Shown: positions 28,959-38,606 of the stretch, piece after piece
Position numbering within the stretch: the first letter of the stretch is position 1
Layout of the letters: every line of letters begins with the position of its first letter
From: Jeotgalibacillus campisalis
Lineage (GTDB): Bacteria; Bacillota; Bacilli; Bacillales; Jeotgalibacillaceae
Assembly: GCF_000829515.1 (NCBI RefSeq)
Contig: NZ_JXRR01000017.1
Location: 372,001-436,000, forward strand
Reading direction: 5' to 3'
DNA length: 64,000 nt
Notes under the pieces: model-generated
Told to the model about the DNA's origin: nothing
The model's input: only the letters and a program-made list of their open reading frames with translations
Databases searched by the model: none
Program-made: the position numbers and the translations under genes

Positions 28959-30281
28959 ATGCAGAGAATGAATAAACAGCCCAGGATTGAAATTGAAAGA
29001 TTTGGCCTTGAAGCAATCCCAACGGCACAGAAACAAACAAAATGGTTTGAATATGCAGGCATTCAGCTGGCTTTTTCAGTGAATACCGGAAATGTTCTCG
29101 TTCCGGCGCTTGCTGTTTTGACTGGAGGATTGTCAGTAGGCTGGGCCGTGACATCTACTATTCTCGGAGCTGTGCTTGCTTTTTTGCTGGTATCACTGCT
29201 GTCGCTGCCAGGGGCACGGTACGGACTGCCCGCTCAATTTGTTATTAGAACGATGATTGGAACCAGGCTTTCAAGATATTTTGCTTCTCCCATACGCTCT
29301 TTAACTTCTCTCTATTGGTTTAGTGTACAGACCATCGGGGGATCAATGGTGTTTATTTCATTGCTGACCCCAATAACCGGAGTCTCGATCCCCTTATGGC
29401 TGATTGCTCCCATTCTTTCTGCTGGAATGGCTGTTCTCGCATTAATCGGTTTTGATGCGGTGAAGAAGGCAACAAAATGGTTTTTGCCCATTTTATTTTT
29501 AGGTCAGGGAGCCATGATCTATCTTATCCTGACTCACAGTTTTTCTGCCTCATCTTCCATTTTTGAAACTGGGGATTTTCATTTTACTTCCTTCTTCTTT
29601 TTTTCAAGCTTAGCTTTTGTTCAGTACGTTTCCGGTGTCAGTGCATCCTCAGATATGACCAGGTATGCAAAGTCGCCAAAACAGGCCTTTTGGGGAGTTC
29701 TGGCTGGTAATGCTGCCGGTTTTGTTCTTACTGCTTTTCTTGGCACACTTTATGCAGCTGCACTCGGATCTCTTAATCCATTTGCATCTGCCGGGGAGCT
29801 GACAGATTCCTATTTGCTTCTCGCCATTATTGCAACCGGTGCACTTGTATCCATGATTTCGATAAATTTAAGTAATGCTTATACAGGCGGGTACAGTTTA
29901 TTAAATGCTTTTCCGGCACTTGGACGGATTAAAAGTGCTGTACTATTCGGTGCAGCTGCAACGCTCTTAAGTTTCTTTCCCATTATTGTGGAACAGGCGG
30001 AGCAATACATTTCCATGCTCGGTGCAGCAGTCATTCCTTTGTCAGCCATTATTGTCTTTGATTTTATTTTTATAAAAAAAGGGAGGATTCTGGAAATAGA
30101 TTTACGATCCTTATCATCAGGAAAGAACGTTATAAACTTCGAAGCATTACTTACGGCAATTATTTTTATACCCGTTTATTTAATTATTCCTTCTTCCTTT
30201 TCACCAGGCTTTATTGTATTTTTGCTCGCTGGTTTCACGTATTCAGCCCTGAAATACCACCGCTTTAAAAAGAGGAATTAA
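28959..30281 (+). CDS. NCS1 family purine/cytosine permease
   Basis: 440 residues from ATG 28959, which has GGAG upstream (ATG 28947 is upstream of that site). About 12 membrane segments. NCS1 features include the N-terminal EAIPTAQKQTKWFEYAGIQLAFSVNTGNVLVPAL, LPAQFVIRTMIG, the FVQYVSGVSASSDMTRYAKSPKQAFWG loop and an Asn-rich segment near ISINLSNAYTGG. It likely imports a nucleobase or related compound with Na+ or H+; the substrate cannot be read. GTAAAC (28909-28914) and GTTTAC (28934-28939) form an inverted pair upstream. Confidence 0.88.
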   Translation: MQRMNKQPRIEIERFGLEAIPTAQKQTKWFEYAGIQLAFSVNTGNVLVPALAVLTGGLSVGWAVTSTILGAVLAFLLVSLLSLPGARYGLPAQFVIRTMIGTRLSRYFASPIRSLTSLYWFSVQTIGGSMVFISLLTPITGVSIPLWLIAPILSAGMAVLALIGFDAVKKATKWFLPILFLGQGAMIYLILTHSFSASSSIFETGDFHFTSFFFFSSLAFVQYVSGVSASSDMTRYAKSPKQAFWGVLAGNAAGFVLTAFLGTLYAAALGSLNPFASAGELTDSYLLLAIIATGALVSMISINLSNAYTGGYSLLNAFPALGRIKSAVLFGAAATLLSFFPIIVEQAEQYISMLGAAVIPLSAIIVFDFIFIKKGRILEIDLRSLSSGKNVINFEALLTAIIFIPVYLIIPSSFSPGFIVFLLAGFTYSALKYHRFKKRN

Positions 30282-30368
30282 AAAAAACAATTTGTTTTGA
30301 ATTTTATAATAATTGGTAAAGATATTCTTCGCTTCAGGGTGTACAATAGAACTAAGGAGGAGATAGCG

Positions 30369-30851
30369 ATGACACTTAGTTATGATCATATTTTAGTTGC
30401 GGTAGATGGATCGAAAGAAGCAGAGTGGGCTTTCAAAAAATCAATCGATATTGCAAGACGAAATAACGCAACCTTGAATCTGCTTCATGTTATTGACACT
30501 CGATCATTTGCTGTAGTAGAAGCATACGACCGGAGCGTAGCGAAGAGGGCTCAAACCTTTGCTGAAGAAATGCTTGGTGAATACAAAGCGGAAGCGGAAC
30601 GAAAAGGTGTGACCAAAATTAATGTGTTCGTAGAATACGGCTCCCCGAAAGTACTTGTGCCTAAAGAGTTTGCCAATAAAGTTGAAGCAGACTTAATTAT
30701 CTGCGGGGCTACAGGCCTTAATGCCATGGAGCGATTTTTAATCGGCAGCATCTCCGAGCATATTGTAAGAGCGGCTAAATGTGATGTGCTTGTCGTCCGG
30801 ACAGATCAGGCGCCTGAGAAAGATCCTTCAGAAAATGATTTTACGATTTAA
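30369..30851 (+). CDS. Universal stress protein (UspA family)
   Basis: 160 residues from ATG 30369, with AAGGAGGAG 7 nt upstream. The USP fold is complete: DHILVAVDGSKEAEWAF near the N-terminus and the ATP-binding loop GATGLNAMERFLIGSISEHIVRAAKCDVLVVR (Gx2Gx9Gx(S/T)). Cytoplasmic, ATP-binding subclass by motif. Its cellular role is not defined by sequence. Followed by a terminator shared with argH. Confidence 0.92.
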   Translation: MTLSYDHILVAVDGSKEAEWAFKKSIDIARRNNATLNLLHVIDTRSFAVVEAYDRSVAKRAQTFAEEMLGEYKAEAERKGVTKINVFVEYGSPKVLVPKEFANKVEADLIICGATGLNAMERFLIGSISEHIVRAAKCDVLVVRTDQAPEKDPSENDFTI

Positions 30852-30860
30852 TTTACATTC

Positions 30861-30895
30861 AAAAGCGGCCCTGGGATCGAAACAGGACCGCTTTT
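30861..30895. terminator. Bidirectional terminator, uspA-like gene/argH
   Basis: AAAAGCGGCCCTG (30861-30873) pairs with CAGGACCGCTTTT (30883-30895) with one mismatch; the stem's A and T ends supply U-runs both ways. It ends 5 bp from the argH stop. Confidence 0.85.
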
Positions 30896-30900
30896 ATCGT

Positions 30901-32289
30901 TTATGCCGAGGAAACAGATTGCAGGATTTCCTTTGCTTGTGCTACCTGATTTCTTACTTGTTTAAAGCCTGTTCCTCCGGCAGATTCCCGTCTCTTTACC
31001 GCTTGAAGCGGTTCAAGCACCTGAAAAATGTCCTCTTCTATTACAGGAGATGCCTCTTTGAGTGTATCAAAAGGCAGGTCTTTTAAATAAATGCCCTGAC
31101 CAATACACACCAGCACCAGTTTTCCGACAATTTCATGTGCTTCTCTGAACGGCACACCCTTGGCTGCTAAGTAATCTGCCAGTTCTGTAGCGTTAGAGAA
31201 ATCTTCATTAACTGCTTTCTTCAGGCGATCCGTATGAACATGCATCGTATCGATCATTCCAGCAAAGATTTTCAATGACCCCATCAGCGTGTGAACAGTA
31301 TCAAACATCCCTTCTTTGTCCTCCTGCATGTCTTTGTTATAAGCAAGAGGCAACCCTTTGAGTACGGTTAACAAAGAAAGTAAATGGCCGAACACTCTGC
31401 CTGTTTTCCCTCTGACAAGCTCTGCCATATCAGGATTCTTCTTTTGCGGCATAATGCTGCTTCCTGTTGAAAAGGCATCTGCAAGTTCAATAAATTGAAA
31501 TTCCTGGCTTGACCAGATAATCAGTTCTTCAGAAAACCTTGAAAGATGCATAATGGTCATGGACGCATTGGATAAAAATTCAACGATAAAATCCCGGTCA
31601 CTTACCGCATCCATGCTATTTTCATAGATTGAAGAAAAGCCGAGCAATTCAGCAGAACGATGACGATCAATAGGAAAGGTTGTACCTGCGAGCGCACCTG
31701 CTCCCAATGGTGATTTGTCAATTCGTTTTAAGGAATCTTCAAAGCGCTGATAGTCCCTCTCAAGCATCCAGAAGTAAGCCAGTAAATGATGGGCAAATGA
31801 AATCGGCTGAGCACGCTGCAGATGCGTGTATCCTGGCGCGACAGTTTCAACATGCACTTCTGCCTGCTTAAGGATCGCTTTTTGAACGGACCTGATCAGC
31901 ACGCCGATTTCTTCTACTCTGTTTTTAAGGTACAGATGCATATCAGTGGCAACCTGATCATTTCTGCTTCGGCCTGTGTGAAGTTTTCCTCCAACCTGCC
32001 CTATTTCCTGAATAAGAAGATGCTCCAAGTTTAAATGAATATCCTCATTCCCCACTGAATAAGTCAATTCATTGCTTTCAGCTTTTTCTTTTAAACGAGC
32101 AAGGCCGCCAAGTATGTCATGAACCTCTTCAGCTGATAGAATGCCGCATTCTCCAAGCATCGTCACATGGGCAACAGAGCCTTGCAGGTCTTCAAAAACC
32201 AATTGCTGGTCAAAACCAATGGAAGCATTAAACTCATCTACCCATTCTTCAGGCGATTGCGCGAATCGACCTCCCCACAATTTACTCAT
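30901..32289 (-). CDS. argH: Argininosuccinate lyase
   Basis: Last step of arginine synthesis: argininosuccinate to arginine and fumarate. 462 residues. Motifs: [34 protein letters not shown], the catalytic-base region [22 protein letters not shown], and the superfamily signature [16 protein letters not shown] with the catalytic Ser. Its ATG overlaps the argG stop by 4 bp (ATGA), so the pair is translationally coupled. Confidence 0.97.
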   Translation of the reverse strand: MSKLWGGRFAQSPEEWVDEFNASIGFDQQLVFEDLQGSVAHVTMLGECGILSAEEVHDILGGLARLKEKAESNELTYSVGNEDIHLNLEHLLIQEIGQVGGKLHTGRSRNDQVATDMHLYLKNRVEEIGVLIRSVQKAILKQAEVHVETVAPGYTHLQRAQPISFAHHLLAYFWMLERDYQRFEDSLKRIDKSPLGAGALAGTTFPIDRHRSAELLGFSSIYENSMDAVSDRDFIVEFLSNASMTIMHLSRFSEELIIWSSQEFQFIELADAFSTGSSIMPQKKNPDMAELVRGKTGRVFGHLLSLLTVLKGLPLAYNKDMQEDKEGMFDTVHTLMGSLKIFAGMIDTMHVHTDRLKKAVNEDFSNATELADYLAAKGVPFREAHEIVGKLVLVCIGQGIYLKDLPFDTLKEASPVIEEDIFQVLEPLQAVKRRESAGGTGFKQVRNQVAQAKEILQSVSSA

Positions 32290-33500
32290 GAGACCGTCTC
32301 TCCTTTTTTATTTTGCACCATTGAATGCACCTTCGTTGGCAGTCCCCATAATTGAATGAAGCCGATTGCTGCATTATGATCGAATTCATCCTCCGCTGTG
32401 TACGTAGCGAGTTTTTCATTATATAGGGAATTTGGAGAGGTTCTGCCTTCAACTATCGCATGCCCTTTAAACAGTTTTACTCTTGCCACGCCATTCACAT
32501 ACTGCTGTGTCTCCTTAAGAAAGGCTTGAAGAGCGGGAGTTAATGGTGAAAACCAAAGCCCTTCATAAATCATTTCCGTTAGTTTTTTTTCAATGACAGG
32601 CTTAAAGTGAGCCAATTCTTTTACAAGTGTTAAATCCTCAAGCTCTTTATGTGCGTTCATTAACGTTACAGCACCTGGACATTCATACACTTCTCTGGAT
32701 TTAATGCCGACAAGTCTGTTTTCTACGTGATCAATTCTGCCCACTCCATGCTTTCCTGCAAGATCATTTAATTTAAGAATCATGTTGGAAAGCGCCATTT
32801 TTTCTCCATTTAAGGCGGTCGGGACGCCTTTTTCAAATTCTATTTCAATTAGATCCGGAGCGTTGGGCGTTGTTTCAAGGGAGGCAGTCAGATCGTATGC
32901 ACCTTCTGGAGGAGCTGTCCACGGATCTTCCAAAACTCCACATTCATTACTTCTTCCCCACAGGTTTTGATCAATTGAATAAGGGCTGTCAAGGTTGATA
33001 GGGATCGGTATATTGTGTTTTTTTGCATAGTCAATTTCCTCTTCTCTAGACCAGCCCCACTCTCTCACCGGAGCAATGACTTCAAGTTCAGGATTCAAAG
33101 CCTGAATCGCGACTTCAAATCTGACCTGATCGTTTCCTTTGCCTGTACACCCATGCGCCACTGCATCTGCTCCGCTTTGTTCAGCTACTTCTACCAGCTT
33201 TTTAGCTATCAGAGGACGTGACAGGGCAGAAACAAGCGGATATTTTCCTTCATACATTGTATGAGCTTGCAACGCAACTAAAGCATATTCCTGTGCAAAT
33301 TCTTCCTTTGCATCAATTACATAGCTGTCAACTGCCCCAACAGTCAAGGCCTTTTCTTTCACAAAATCAAGATCTTTTCCTTCACCAACATCCAGGCAGC
33401 ACGCCACAACTGCGTAACCCTGATCTTTAAGCCATTGAATGGCAACAGAGGTGTCCAACCCTCCGGAATAAGCTAAAACTACTTTTTTATTTTGGTTCAT
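32286..33500 (-). CDS. argG: Argininosuccinate synthase
   Basis: ATP-dependent joining of citrulline and aspartate. ATG 33500 (AGAGG 9 nt upstream) gives 404 residues; TTG 33509 touches the ribosome-binding site and is rejected. Motifs: [18 protein letters not shown] (PP-loop), [15 protein letters not shown] and [17 protein letters not shown]. First gene of argG-argH. AT-rich, partly palindromic sequence at about 33535-33560 (ATAAATATACATT on the minus strand) could be an ARG box for the ArgR/AhrC repressor, but the match is weak. Confidence 0.97.
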   Translation of the reverse strand: MNQNKKVVLAYSGGLDTSVAIQWLKDQGYAVVACCLDVGEGKDLDFVKEKALTVGAVDSYVIDAKEEFAQEYALVALQAHTMYEGKYPLVSALSRPLIAKKLVEVAEQSGADAVAHGCTGKGNDQVRFEVAIQALNPELEVIAPVREWGWSREEEIDYAKKHNIPIPINLDSPYSIDQNLWGRSNECGVLEDPWTAPPEGAYDLTASLETTPNAPDLIEIEFEKGVPTALNGEKMALSNMILKLNDLAGKHGVGRIDHVENRLVGIKSREVYECPGAVTLMNAHKELEDLTLVKELAHFKPVIEKKLTEMIYEGLWFSPLTPALQAFLKETQQYVNGVARVKLFKGHAIVEGRTSPNSLYNEKLATYTAEDEFDHNAAIGFIQLWGLPTKVHSMVQNKKGETVS

Positions 33501-33643
33501 GTCTATCAACCTCTTTCGTATTTTTATTTATAGTAATGTATATTTATTCTTTATAAGATGTGTACATACTAACAGGTCCTTTTAGAACTTACAATACATA
33601 ATAGCTAAAATAAAAAAGTTTTAATATTCTGATAAATATACAT

Positions 33644-33679
33644 AAAAAAACTACCGTGTTAGCTTAACATGGCAGTTTT
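33644..33679 (-). terminator. Terminator after the EcsC-like gene
   Basis: AAAACTACCGTGTTA (33647-33661) pairs with TAACATGGCAGTTTT (33665-33679) with two mismatches, ending in a U-run on the minus strand. It is 6 bp past the EcsC-like gene stop and upstream of argG. Confidence 0.8.
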
Positions 33680-33684
33680 TATCT

Positions 33685-34521
33685 TTAGATTCTGTTCTTA
33701 TCGCATAAAAATCGATATTGATAAAACTTTTCAGCGAAATCTGTTACTCTTCTTGTCAGCTGATAATTTGAAAAAGCACCAATAGACATAGAAAGCAGAG
33801 GCAGGTTTGACAATTTCTTTTTCCTGAACAGGCTGATCGCAGTAGATTTAAATAGCTGCTTAACGGGACCTTCAAGCCAGCGTTCATTTGTCAATTCATC
33901 ATTTCCATTAAAAAAATAGCCCAAATCCTGCGTTTCCAATGATTGTATTAATTCGTCCCAAGCTTCTGCCTGATATCGGATCGGCAACGTAGCAGCGTGA
34001 AATAGTTTTAATGAAAGAGTCATTTCATAGGGCGTTTGCACATCCCGGCCATATGCGGTGGCTACAAATTGTATGGCCCGGATATTCAAAATCGTCATGG
34101 CAAGTAAATCCGTTCCAAATGCTACGATTCCTCCTGTACCTGCTACTCCTCCCTGAATAAACGAATAAAATTTATGACGTCCGCTCTGCTGGATCGCCAT
34201 ATAGTGAAGCTGATCAATTCTAAGCTGAGTAAAATCATGAAGGACACTGACATTTTCTTCAAATGCCTTGGCAGTAGAGACCAGCCGTTCAACTGCATCT
34301 TTATGAAGATGTGTGCCCTGGATGATGCTGTGCAAATGAAAGAGAGTGGCATCGAGTTTTGTAAACACCTCTTCTTTTATTGCTGCCGGCAGGCTCTTAA
34401 AAGACCCGTCCACCCACCTTGAAAACGTCATCGATAAATCATGGCCTCTAAATGATCCAAGCTCATTCCGCCAAGTGGTAATTTCATTAAATACTTCCTG
34501 TTCACGCATAGACCAGCTCAT
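33685..34521 (-). CDS. EcsC family protein
   Basis: 278 residues resembling the EcsC family: an N-terminal helical region, a central glycine-rich hydrophobic segment (GGVAGTGGIVAFGTDLLAMTILNIRAIQFVATAYG, about 130-170) and a C-terminal GAFSNYQLTRRVTDFAEKFYQYRFL. In B. subtilis, EcsC is encoded with the EcsAB transporter, which is not present here, so this is a stand-alone paralogue. Function unknown; probably membrane-associated. It lies between argG and ackA, where B. subtilis carries moaB. Confidence 0.82.
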   Translation of the reverse strand: MSWSMREQEVFNEITTWRNELGSFRGHDLSMTFSRWVDGSFKSLPAAIKEEVFTKLDATLFHLHSIIQGTHLHKDAVERLVSTAKAFEENVSVLHDFTQLRIDQLHYMAIQQSGRHKFYSFIQGGVAGTGGIVAFGTDLLAMTILNIRAIQFVATAYGRDVQTPYEMTLSLKLFHAATLPIRYQAEAWDELIQSLETQDLGYFFNGNDELTNERWLEGPVKQLFKSTAISLFRKKKLSNLPLLSMSIGAFSNYQLTRRVTDFAEKFYQYRFLCDKNRI

Positions 34522-34634
34522 GGAGAACCCACCTCATTTTTCCATTAGTATACCCGGACTAAGGATCATGTATAAGGATAGCAGTCAACCTGTATACATT
34601 AATTTTATGGGATGGAAAGGAAGTTATTCATTTA

Positions 34635-34666
34635 AAAAACCTGCATTCCTTTTCAGGAGTGCAGGT
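34635..34666 (-). terminator. Terminator after ackA
   Basis: ACCTGCATTCCT (34639-34650) pairs with AGGAGTGCAGGT (34655-34666) with one mismatch, followed on the minus strand by a U-rich run. It is 15 bp past the ackA stop. Confidence 0.85.
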
Positions 34667-34680
34667 TCAGTACTAAAGCA

Positions 34681-35865
34681 TTAAGAAAGGCGTGTAACAT
34701 CCCTTGCTATCATAACTTCTTCATCGGTCGGGATGACAACTACTTTCACCGGAGAATGAGGGTAATTAATAAACGCTTCTTCTCCACGTGTTTTGTTTAG
34801 CGTCGGATCCCAGTAAACGCCCATAAATTCAAGGCCGTTAAGGACTTCAGCACGAATGGTCTCACTGTTTTCACCAATGCCTGCAGTGAAAATGATCGCA
34901 TCTACTCCGTTCATTCGTGCAGCGTAAGATCCAATGTATTTGTGGATACGGTTTGAGAAAACATCGAGCGCAAGTCGTGCACGTTCATTGCCTTCTGCTG
35001 ACTGAATTTCGATGTCTCGCAAGTCGCTTGAGAAACCGGAAACACCCAGCATGCCTGATTGTTTATTCAGAACATCTAAAACGCCTTCGGCTGATTTATC
35101 TGTTTTTTCCATAATAAACGGAATTAATGCAGGGTCAATGTTTCCGCTTCGCGTTCCCATTGTAACACCTGCAAGCGGTGTGAAGCCCATTGAAGTATCA
35201 ATCGAGCGTCCGCCTTCGATCGCAGCTATACTAGCGCCATTTCCTAAATGACAGGAAATTAATCTTAATTGCTCTAAAGGACGTCCAAGCATTTCTGCGG
35301 CGCGCTGCGATACATATTTATGTGATGTGCCATGGAATCCATACTTCCGAATACCGTACTCTTTATAGTATTCGTATGGCAGGCTGTATAAGAAAGAACT
35401 CTCAGGCATCGTCTGATGAAAGGCTGTATCAAATACCGCAATCGCCGGAGTGTTCGGAAGAACGTTCTGAAATGCACGAATTCCTGTAATATTAGCAGGA
35501 TTGTGTAAAGGGGCAAGATCTGAAAGCTCTTCAAACTTTGCAATCGTTTCTTCAGTAATTACCACTGAGTCATTAAATACTTCTCCACCATGAACAACAC
35601 GATGGCCCACGCCATCAATTTCATTAAGAGACTGTATGATGCCTGTAGAAGTAAGCTTTGAAAGCAGCATTTGAACGGCTACATCATGGTTTGGAATATC
35701 TGTGATGTCTTTTTGCTTTTCACCGTCAACTGTAATGGTAAATACCGCATTGTCTAATCCGATCCGTTCAATAATTCCTTTGGTAATAACCGTTTCTTCC
35801 GGCATGTCAAAAAGCTGAAATTTCAATGACGAGCTTCCTGCATTTATTGCAATGACTTTTGTCAT
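34681..35865 (-). CDS. ackA: Acetate kinase
   Basis: Reversible transfer of phosphate between acetyl phosphate and ADP, the substrate-level ATP step of acetate overflow. 394 residues. ASKHA-fold motifs: [25 protein letters not shown] with the substrate Arg, [12 protein letters not shown] with the catalytic Asp, [26 protein letters not shown] and [13 protein letters not shown]. In B. subtilis, ackA is CcpA-activated; I could not find a convincing cre site upstream. A repeat element separates it from ytxK. Confidence 0.97.
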   Translation of the reverse strand: MTKVIAINAGSSSLKFQLFDMPEETVITKGIIERIGLDNAVFTITVDGEKQKDITDIPNHDVAVQMLLSKLTSTGIIQSLNEIDGVGHRVVHGGEVFNDSVVITEETIAKFEELSDLAPLHNPANITGIRAFQNVLPNTPAIAVFDTAFHQTMPESSFLYSLPYEYYKEYGIRKYGFHGTSHKYVSQRAAEMLGRPLEQLRLISCHLGNGASIAAIEGGRSIDTSMGFTPLAGVTMGTRSGNIDPALIPFIMEKTDKSAEGVLDVLNKQSGMLGVSGFSSDLRDIEIQSAEGNERARLALDVFSNRIHKYIGSYAARMNGVDAIIFTAGIGENSETIRAEVLNGLEFMGVYWDPTLNKTRGEEAFINYPHSPVKVVVIPTDEEVMIARDVTRLS

Positions 35866-36122
35866 AAGGGGAATCGCTCCTTCTTTTTTAAATAACGCTG
35901 TTTAAAGCGGGGGGTGATTTTAAAACAGACTGACACCTTCATGCGCCTAACCATCAACACATAACTTTAAGGCAGCTTTTTACTTAATTCGTGATCCTAT
36001 TCAAACCCTGGTTGGTTATCTTCTTCATGTAGTCTTTTTCATTTAATCATTGAATGTACTCTACTTCAAGGGAAAGCTTGCCGTGACAACGTTTACACGT
36101 AGAAGTGTTTATTTTCAGAAAA

Positions 36123-36337
36123 AAAGGCCGGGACAAATATGTCTCAACCTCTTCAAACCGGTTCTCTGCGCTTCAGGCGGACGTTTTCCGCAGGGACGGG
36201 AACTTGAGCCTTTTCAGAGCTCTGCCCTGCAAAGTCTCAGCTTGCCGTCAAATCCTGCTGGAGTCGCCACCTTCCGCTCCGTTCACCTCAAATTTACTAT
36301 TAAAAAAACTCAATTTAAATATCTGTTTCAGTCTCTT
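36123..36337. repeat. MITE-like palindromic repeat, copy A3
   Basis: It starts AAGGCCGGGACAAATATGTC, carries the core CGGTTCTCTGCGCTTCAGG and the inverted arms (AACTTGAGCC near 36200 against GTCTCAGCTTGCC near 36240), and ends with TCCGTTCACCTC (36278-36289). A degraded right terminal inverse (TGTTTCAGTCTCT, 36323-36335) lies about 35 bp further. It occupies the 560-bp gap between ytxK and ackA. The rest (35866-36122) shows nothing recognisable. Confidence 0.7.
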
Positions 36338-36425
36338 TTTTTATGAATGCTCTATCTCTGACCGTATCAGTCTTTGCGGCAAGATCAATTTTTATACTTA
36401 TAGGTAAAAATCATTTGAATCAAGG

Positions 36426-37412
36426 TTATTTTTTATTTTCTTCCATCCACAAGCCGATCTTATTCATCATTGATTGAACCGCCTGAGCATTGCTTAATTT
36501 AGGCATTTCAGCGAGCAGCACTTGACGAGGCGGATTCACCCCATCTTTTTGGCGCTGTAAAATTAAAACACTTTTTCCAGATTGCTCACTTTTAAAAAGA
36601 GAGTCCGGTAATTTAAGCAGCCCTTGAATATGAACCTTTTTTTGCAAGTATTCATGAAGCTGACTTGCAAAAGGCGATTCAAATAAGCCATTGGGAACAA
36701 GCAGGAAAAGATAGCCGCCCTCTTTTACATGCTTAATGCTTTGTTCAATAAATAGATGATGAGCATAAGAATGACCTTCTTGTGCCTGAAGCTCGTAATC
36801 GGCTGCTCTTTCATCGTTTGGATAGTATCCTACAGGCAAATCACTAACCACTGCATCTACCGGGTCGATAAATAATGGCTCCAATGAATCCTGTGTATAA
36901 AGATGAAGAGGCTGCTCAGTAAGATTTGCTCCAACATAAGCTAATCTTACCAGCACTTCATCAATTTCCACTCCATGAGTAAGCGAAACTTTACCTTCAA
37001 GCTGGTTCATAATTGACAGCGTCAGATTGCCAGTGCCAAGAGCCGGATCAAGCAGTGTGAGTTCCTGTTCTTTGGCGGTGAATTTATCGAGTAAAAAGCC
37101 GATAACCATCGCAATTGAATCCGGAGTCATTTGATGATTAGGTTGAATATGCTCTTTCATGCCTTTCAAAATGGCCAGCTGATAGGCCTTTCGGATTTCT
37201 TCTTTCTTAAACTTTTCTATTGGCTGGTCTTCATAAGTGTGATCAAGCCGTTTTCTTAACACATCGTCGACATCTTCATTTATTTCTCCACTAAACCAAT
37301 ACTCTCCGCTTTCAGCTAAAGCTTCTAAATAAGAAGAAGCTCTGGCTTCCTGCAAAGAGGTGGCTGTGTCATTTAACATGCTGAATATCGTTTCAACCGG
37401 AGAATTATTCAT
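36426..37412 (-). CDS. ytxK: Class I SAM-dependent methyltransferase-like protein YtxK
   Basis: 328 residues. N-terminal helical region (about 1-90), then an N6-adenine-type methyltransferase domain with AdoMet motif I (LLDPALGTGNLTLSIMNQL), the acidic residue in THGVEIDEVL and a motif IV position reading VVSDLPVGYYPND in place of the canonical (N/D)PP(Y/F). The C-terminal half keeps GGYLFLLVPNGLFES. YtxK precedes ackA in B. subtilis as well. The target is unknown, and the altered motif IV leaves activity in doubt. Confidence 0.85.
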   Translation of the reverse strand: MNNSPVETIFSMLNDTATSLQEARASSYLEALAESGEYWFSGEINEDVDDVLRKRLDHTYEDQPIEKFKKEEIRKAYQLAILKGMKEHIQPNHQMTPDSIAMVIGFLLDKFTAKEQELTLLDPALGTGNLTLSIMNQLEGKVSLTHGVEIDEVLVRLAYVGANLTEQPLHLYTQDSLEPLFIDPVDAVVSDLPVGYYPNDERAADYELQAQEGHSYAHHLFIEQSIKHVKEGGYLFLLVPNGLFESPFASQLHEYLQKKVHIQGLLKLPDSLFKSEQSGKSVLILQRQKDGVNPPRQVLLAEMPKLSNAQAVQSMMNKIGLWMEENKK

Positions 37413-37504
37413 TCCGGGTAATCCCTCCTGTCCCTGTATCTCAACAATCCATTCTAACGCCCATACACAAAAAAAGAAAGAAAAGCGATTGTCATTTGTT
37501 TCGG

Positions 37505-37540
37505 TAAAGGACTAAAGGGGCCAGATCACTTTAGTCCTTT
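37505..37540. terminator. Hairpin between ytxK and tpx
   Basis: A perfect 12-bp stem (37506-37517 with 37529-37540) encloses an 11-nt loop. It is a second hairpin after the tpx terminator with a weak U-run on either side; it may be a backup terminator or a protein site. Confidence 0.5.
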
Positions 37541-37548
37541 AAATAATT

Positions 37549-37575
37549 AAACCCCCGCAAAAAATGCAGGGGTTT
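37549..37575 (-). terminator. Terminator after tpx
   Basis: AACCCC and GCA arms pair with TGC and GGGGTT (about 37550-37575). It is 4 bp beyond the tpx stop, followed on the minus strand by an A/U-rich tract. Confidence 0.7.
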
Positions 37576-37578
37576 TAA

Positions 37579-38079
37579 TTATTTAGCTCTTTTTACTGCA
37601 TCGATGGCTGCTTCATAGTCGGGGTGGTCAGTTGCTTCTTTAACATATTCAACATAAACAACTTCATCATTGCTGTCGATGACAAATACGGCTCTTGCAA
37701 GCAGACGCATTTCTTCAATTGCAACGCCGTATGCTTTTCCGAAAGAAAGATCACGATGGTCTGATACGGTTTGAACATTTTCAATTCCATTGTCCCCGCA
37801 CCAGCGACGCTGAGCAAATGGAAGGTCAACTGAGATAGTGAGCACCTTTACATTGCCGAGCTTGCTTGCTTCTTCGTTAAATTTTCTTGTTTGTTTGTCA
37901 CATACACCGGTGTCTAACGAAGGAACCACGCTGAATATACGCACTGTGTCCTTAGTATCCTCCAGTGTAATGGGAGAAAGATCATTAGCTAACACAGAAA
38001 AATCAGGCGCTTTGTCTCCAACCTTTACCTCTGAGCCTTGCAATGTAACCGGTTTTTCTTTAAATGTAATAGCTGCCAT
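37579..38079 (-). CDS. tpx: Thiol peroxidase Tpx
   Basis: Atypical 2-Cys peroxiredoxin reducing peroxides at the expense of thioredoxin. ATG 38079 sits 10 nt after GGAGG and gives 166 residues, the family length; ATG 38088 is too close to that site. Visible are [10 protein letters not shown], the peroxidatic Cys in [19 protein letters not shown] (about 60), the resolving Cys in [15 protein letters not shown] (about 94), and [14 protein letters not shown]. It lies between ytxK and ytfJ as in B. subtilis. Confidence 0.95.
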   Translation of the reverse strand: MAAITFKEKPVTLQGSEVKVGDKAPDFSVLANDLSPITLEDTKDTVRIFSVVPSLDTGVCDKQTRKFNEEASKLGNVKVLTISVDLPFAQRRWCGDNGIENVQTVSDHRDLSFGKAYGVAIEEMRLLARAVFVIDSNDEVVYVEYVKEATDHPDYEAAIDAVKRAK

Positions 38080-38166
38080 TTCTATCATTCCTCCTTATAT
38101 GTATTTACCGTTTTCACGTTCATCATACTGAAAGAGTATTGATATAAGCAACTAATTCGATTTGAT

Positions 38167-38589
38167 CTATTGATATTTTTCATGATCCTGCGAGTACGTG
38201 GATCCTTGATTTAACTGGTGCTGGATTTTTGACACGAGGCCGGGAGCTAAATCCATAAGTTTTTCAAGCAGATGTGTCCCTTCATTCAGATGATGCATTT
38301 TTATCCCGTCTTTTCCAACGATTAAAAAAGCAATGGGTGTAATCGAGACCCCGCCGCCGCTTCCTCCACCAAAAGGGTGACCCGATCCACTCGCACCATC
38401 TCCAGCGCTGCCTGATTCAGATTGAAACTCACTTCCTCCTGCTGCAAATCCGAAGCGAACCTTTGATACCGTCATAATGGTGCTTCCATCATGCGTTTCT
38501 ACTGGATCACCAATAATCGTATTCACATCTACCATTTCTTTTAAATGCTCCATCGCTGTGGCCATTAATCCTTCTATAGGATGCTCCAT
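38167..38589 (-). CDS. ytfJ: GerW/YtfJ sporulation protein
   Basis: 140 residues with the YtfJ family features: LMATAMEHLKEMVDVNTIIGDPV, a TIMTVSKVRFGFAAGGSEF strand and a Gly/Ser-rich loop (SGSAGDGASGSGHPFGGGSGGG, about 75-96), then VSITPIAFLIVGKDGI. In B. subtilis, GerW is made in the forespore under SigF/SigG and is needed for normal germination. It is 17 bp after ytfI in the same direction. Supports the view that the organism sporulates. Confidence 0.9.
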   Translation of the reverse strand: MEHPIEGLMATAMEHLKEMVDVNTIIGDPVETHDGSTIMTVSKVRFGFAAGGSEFQSESGSAGDGASGSGHPFGGGSGGGVSITPIAFLIVGKDGIKMHHLNEGTHLLEKLMDLAPGLVSKIQHQLNQGSTYSQDHEKYQ

Positions 38590-38606
38590 GAATTACACCA
38601 ACCTTT

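Noticed and set aside
33535-33560. ARG box upstream of argG
   Set aside because: AT-rich half-palindromes are present, but matches to the ArgR/AhrC consensus are too weak to list as a feature.
35866-35960. cre site upstream of ackA
   Set aside because: AACAGCGTTATTT has only the CG core in common with the consensus; five mismatches.
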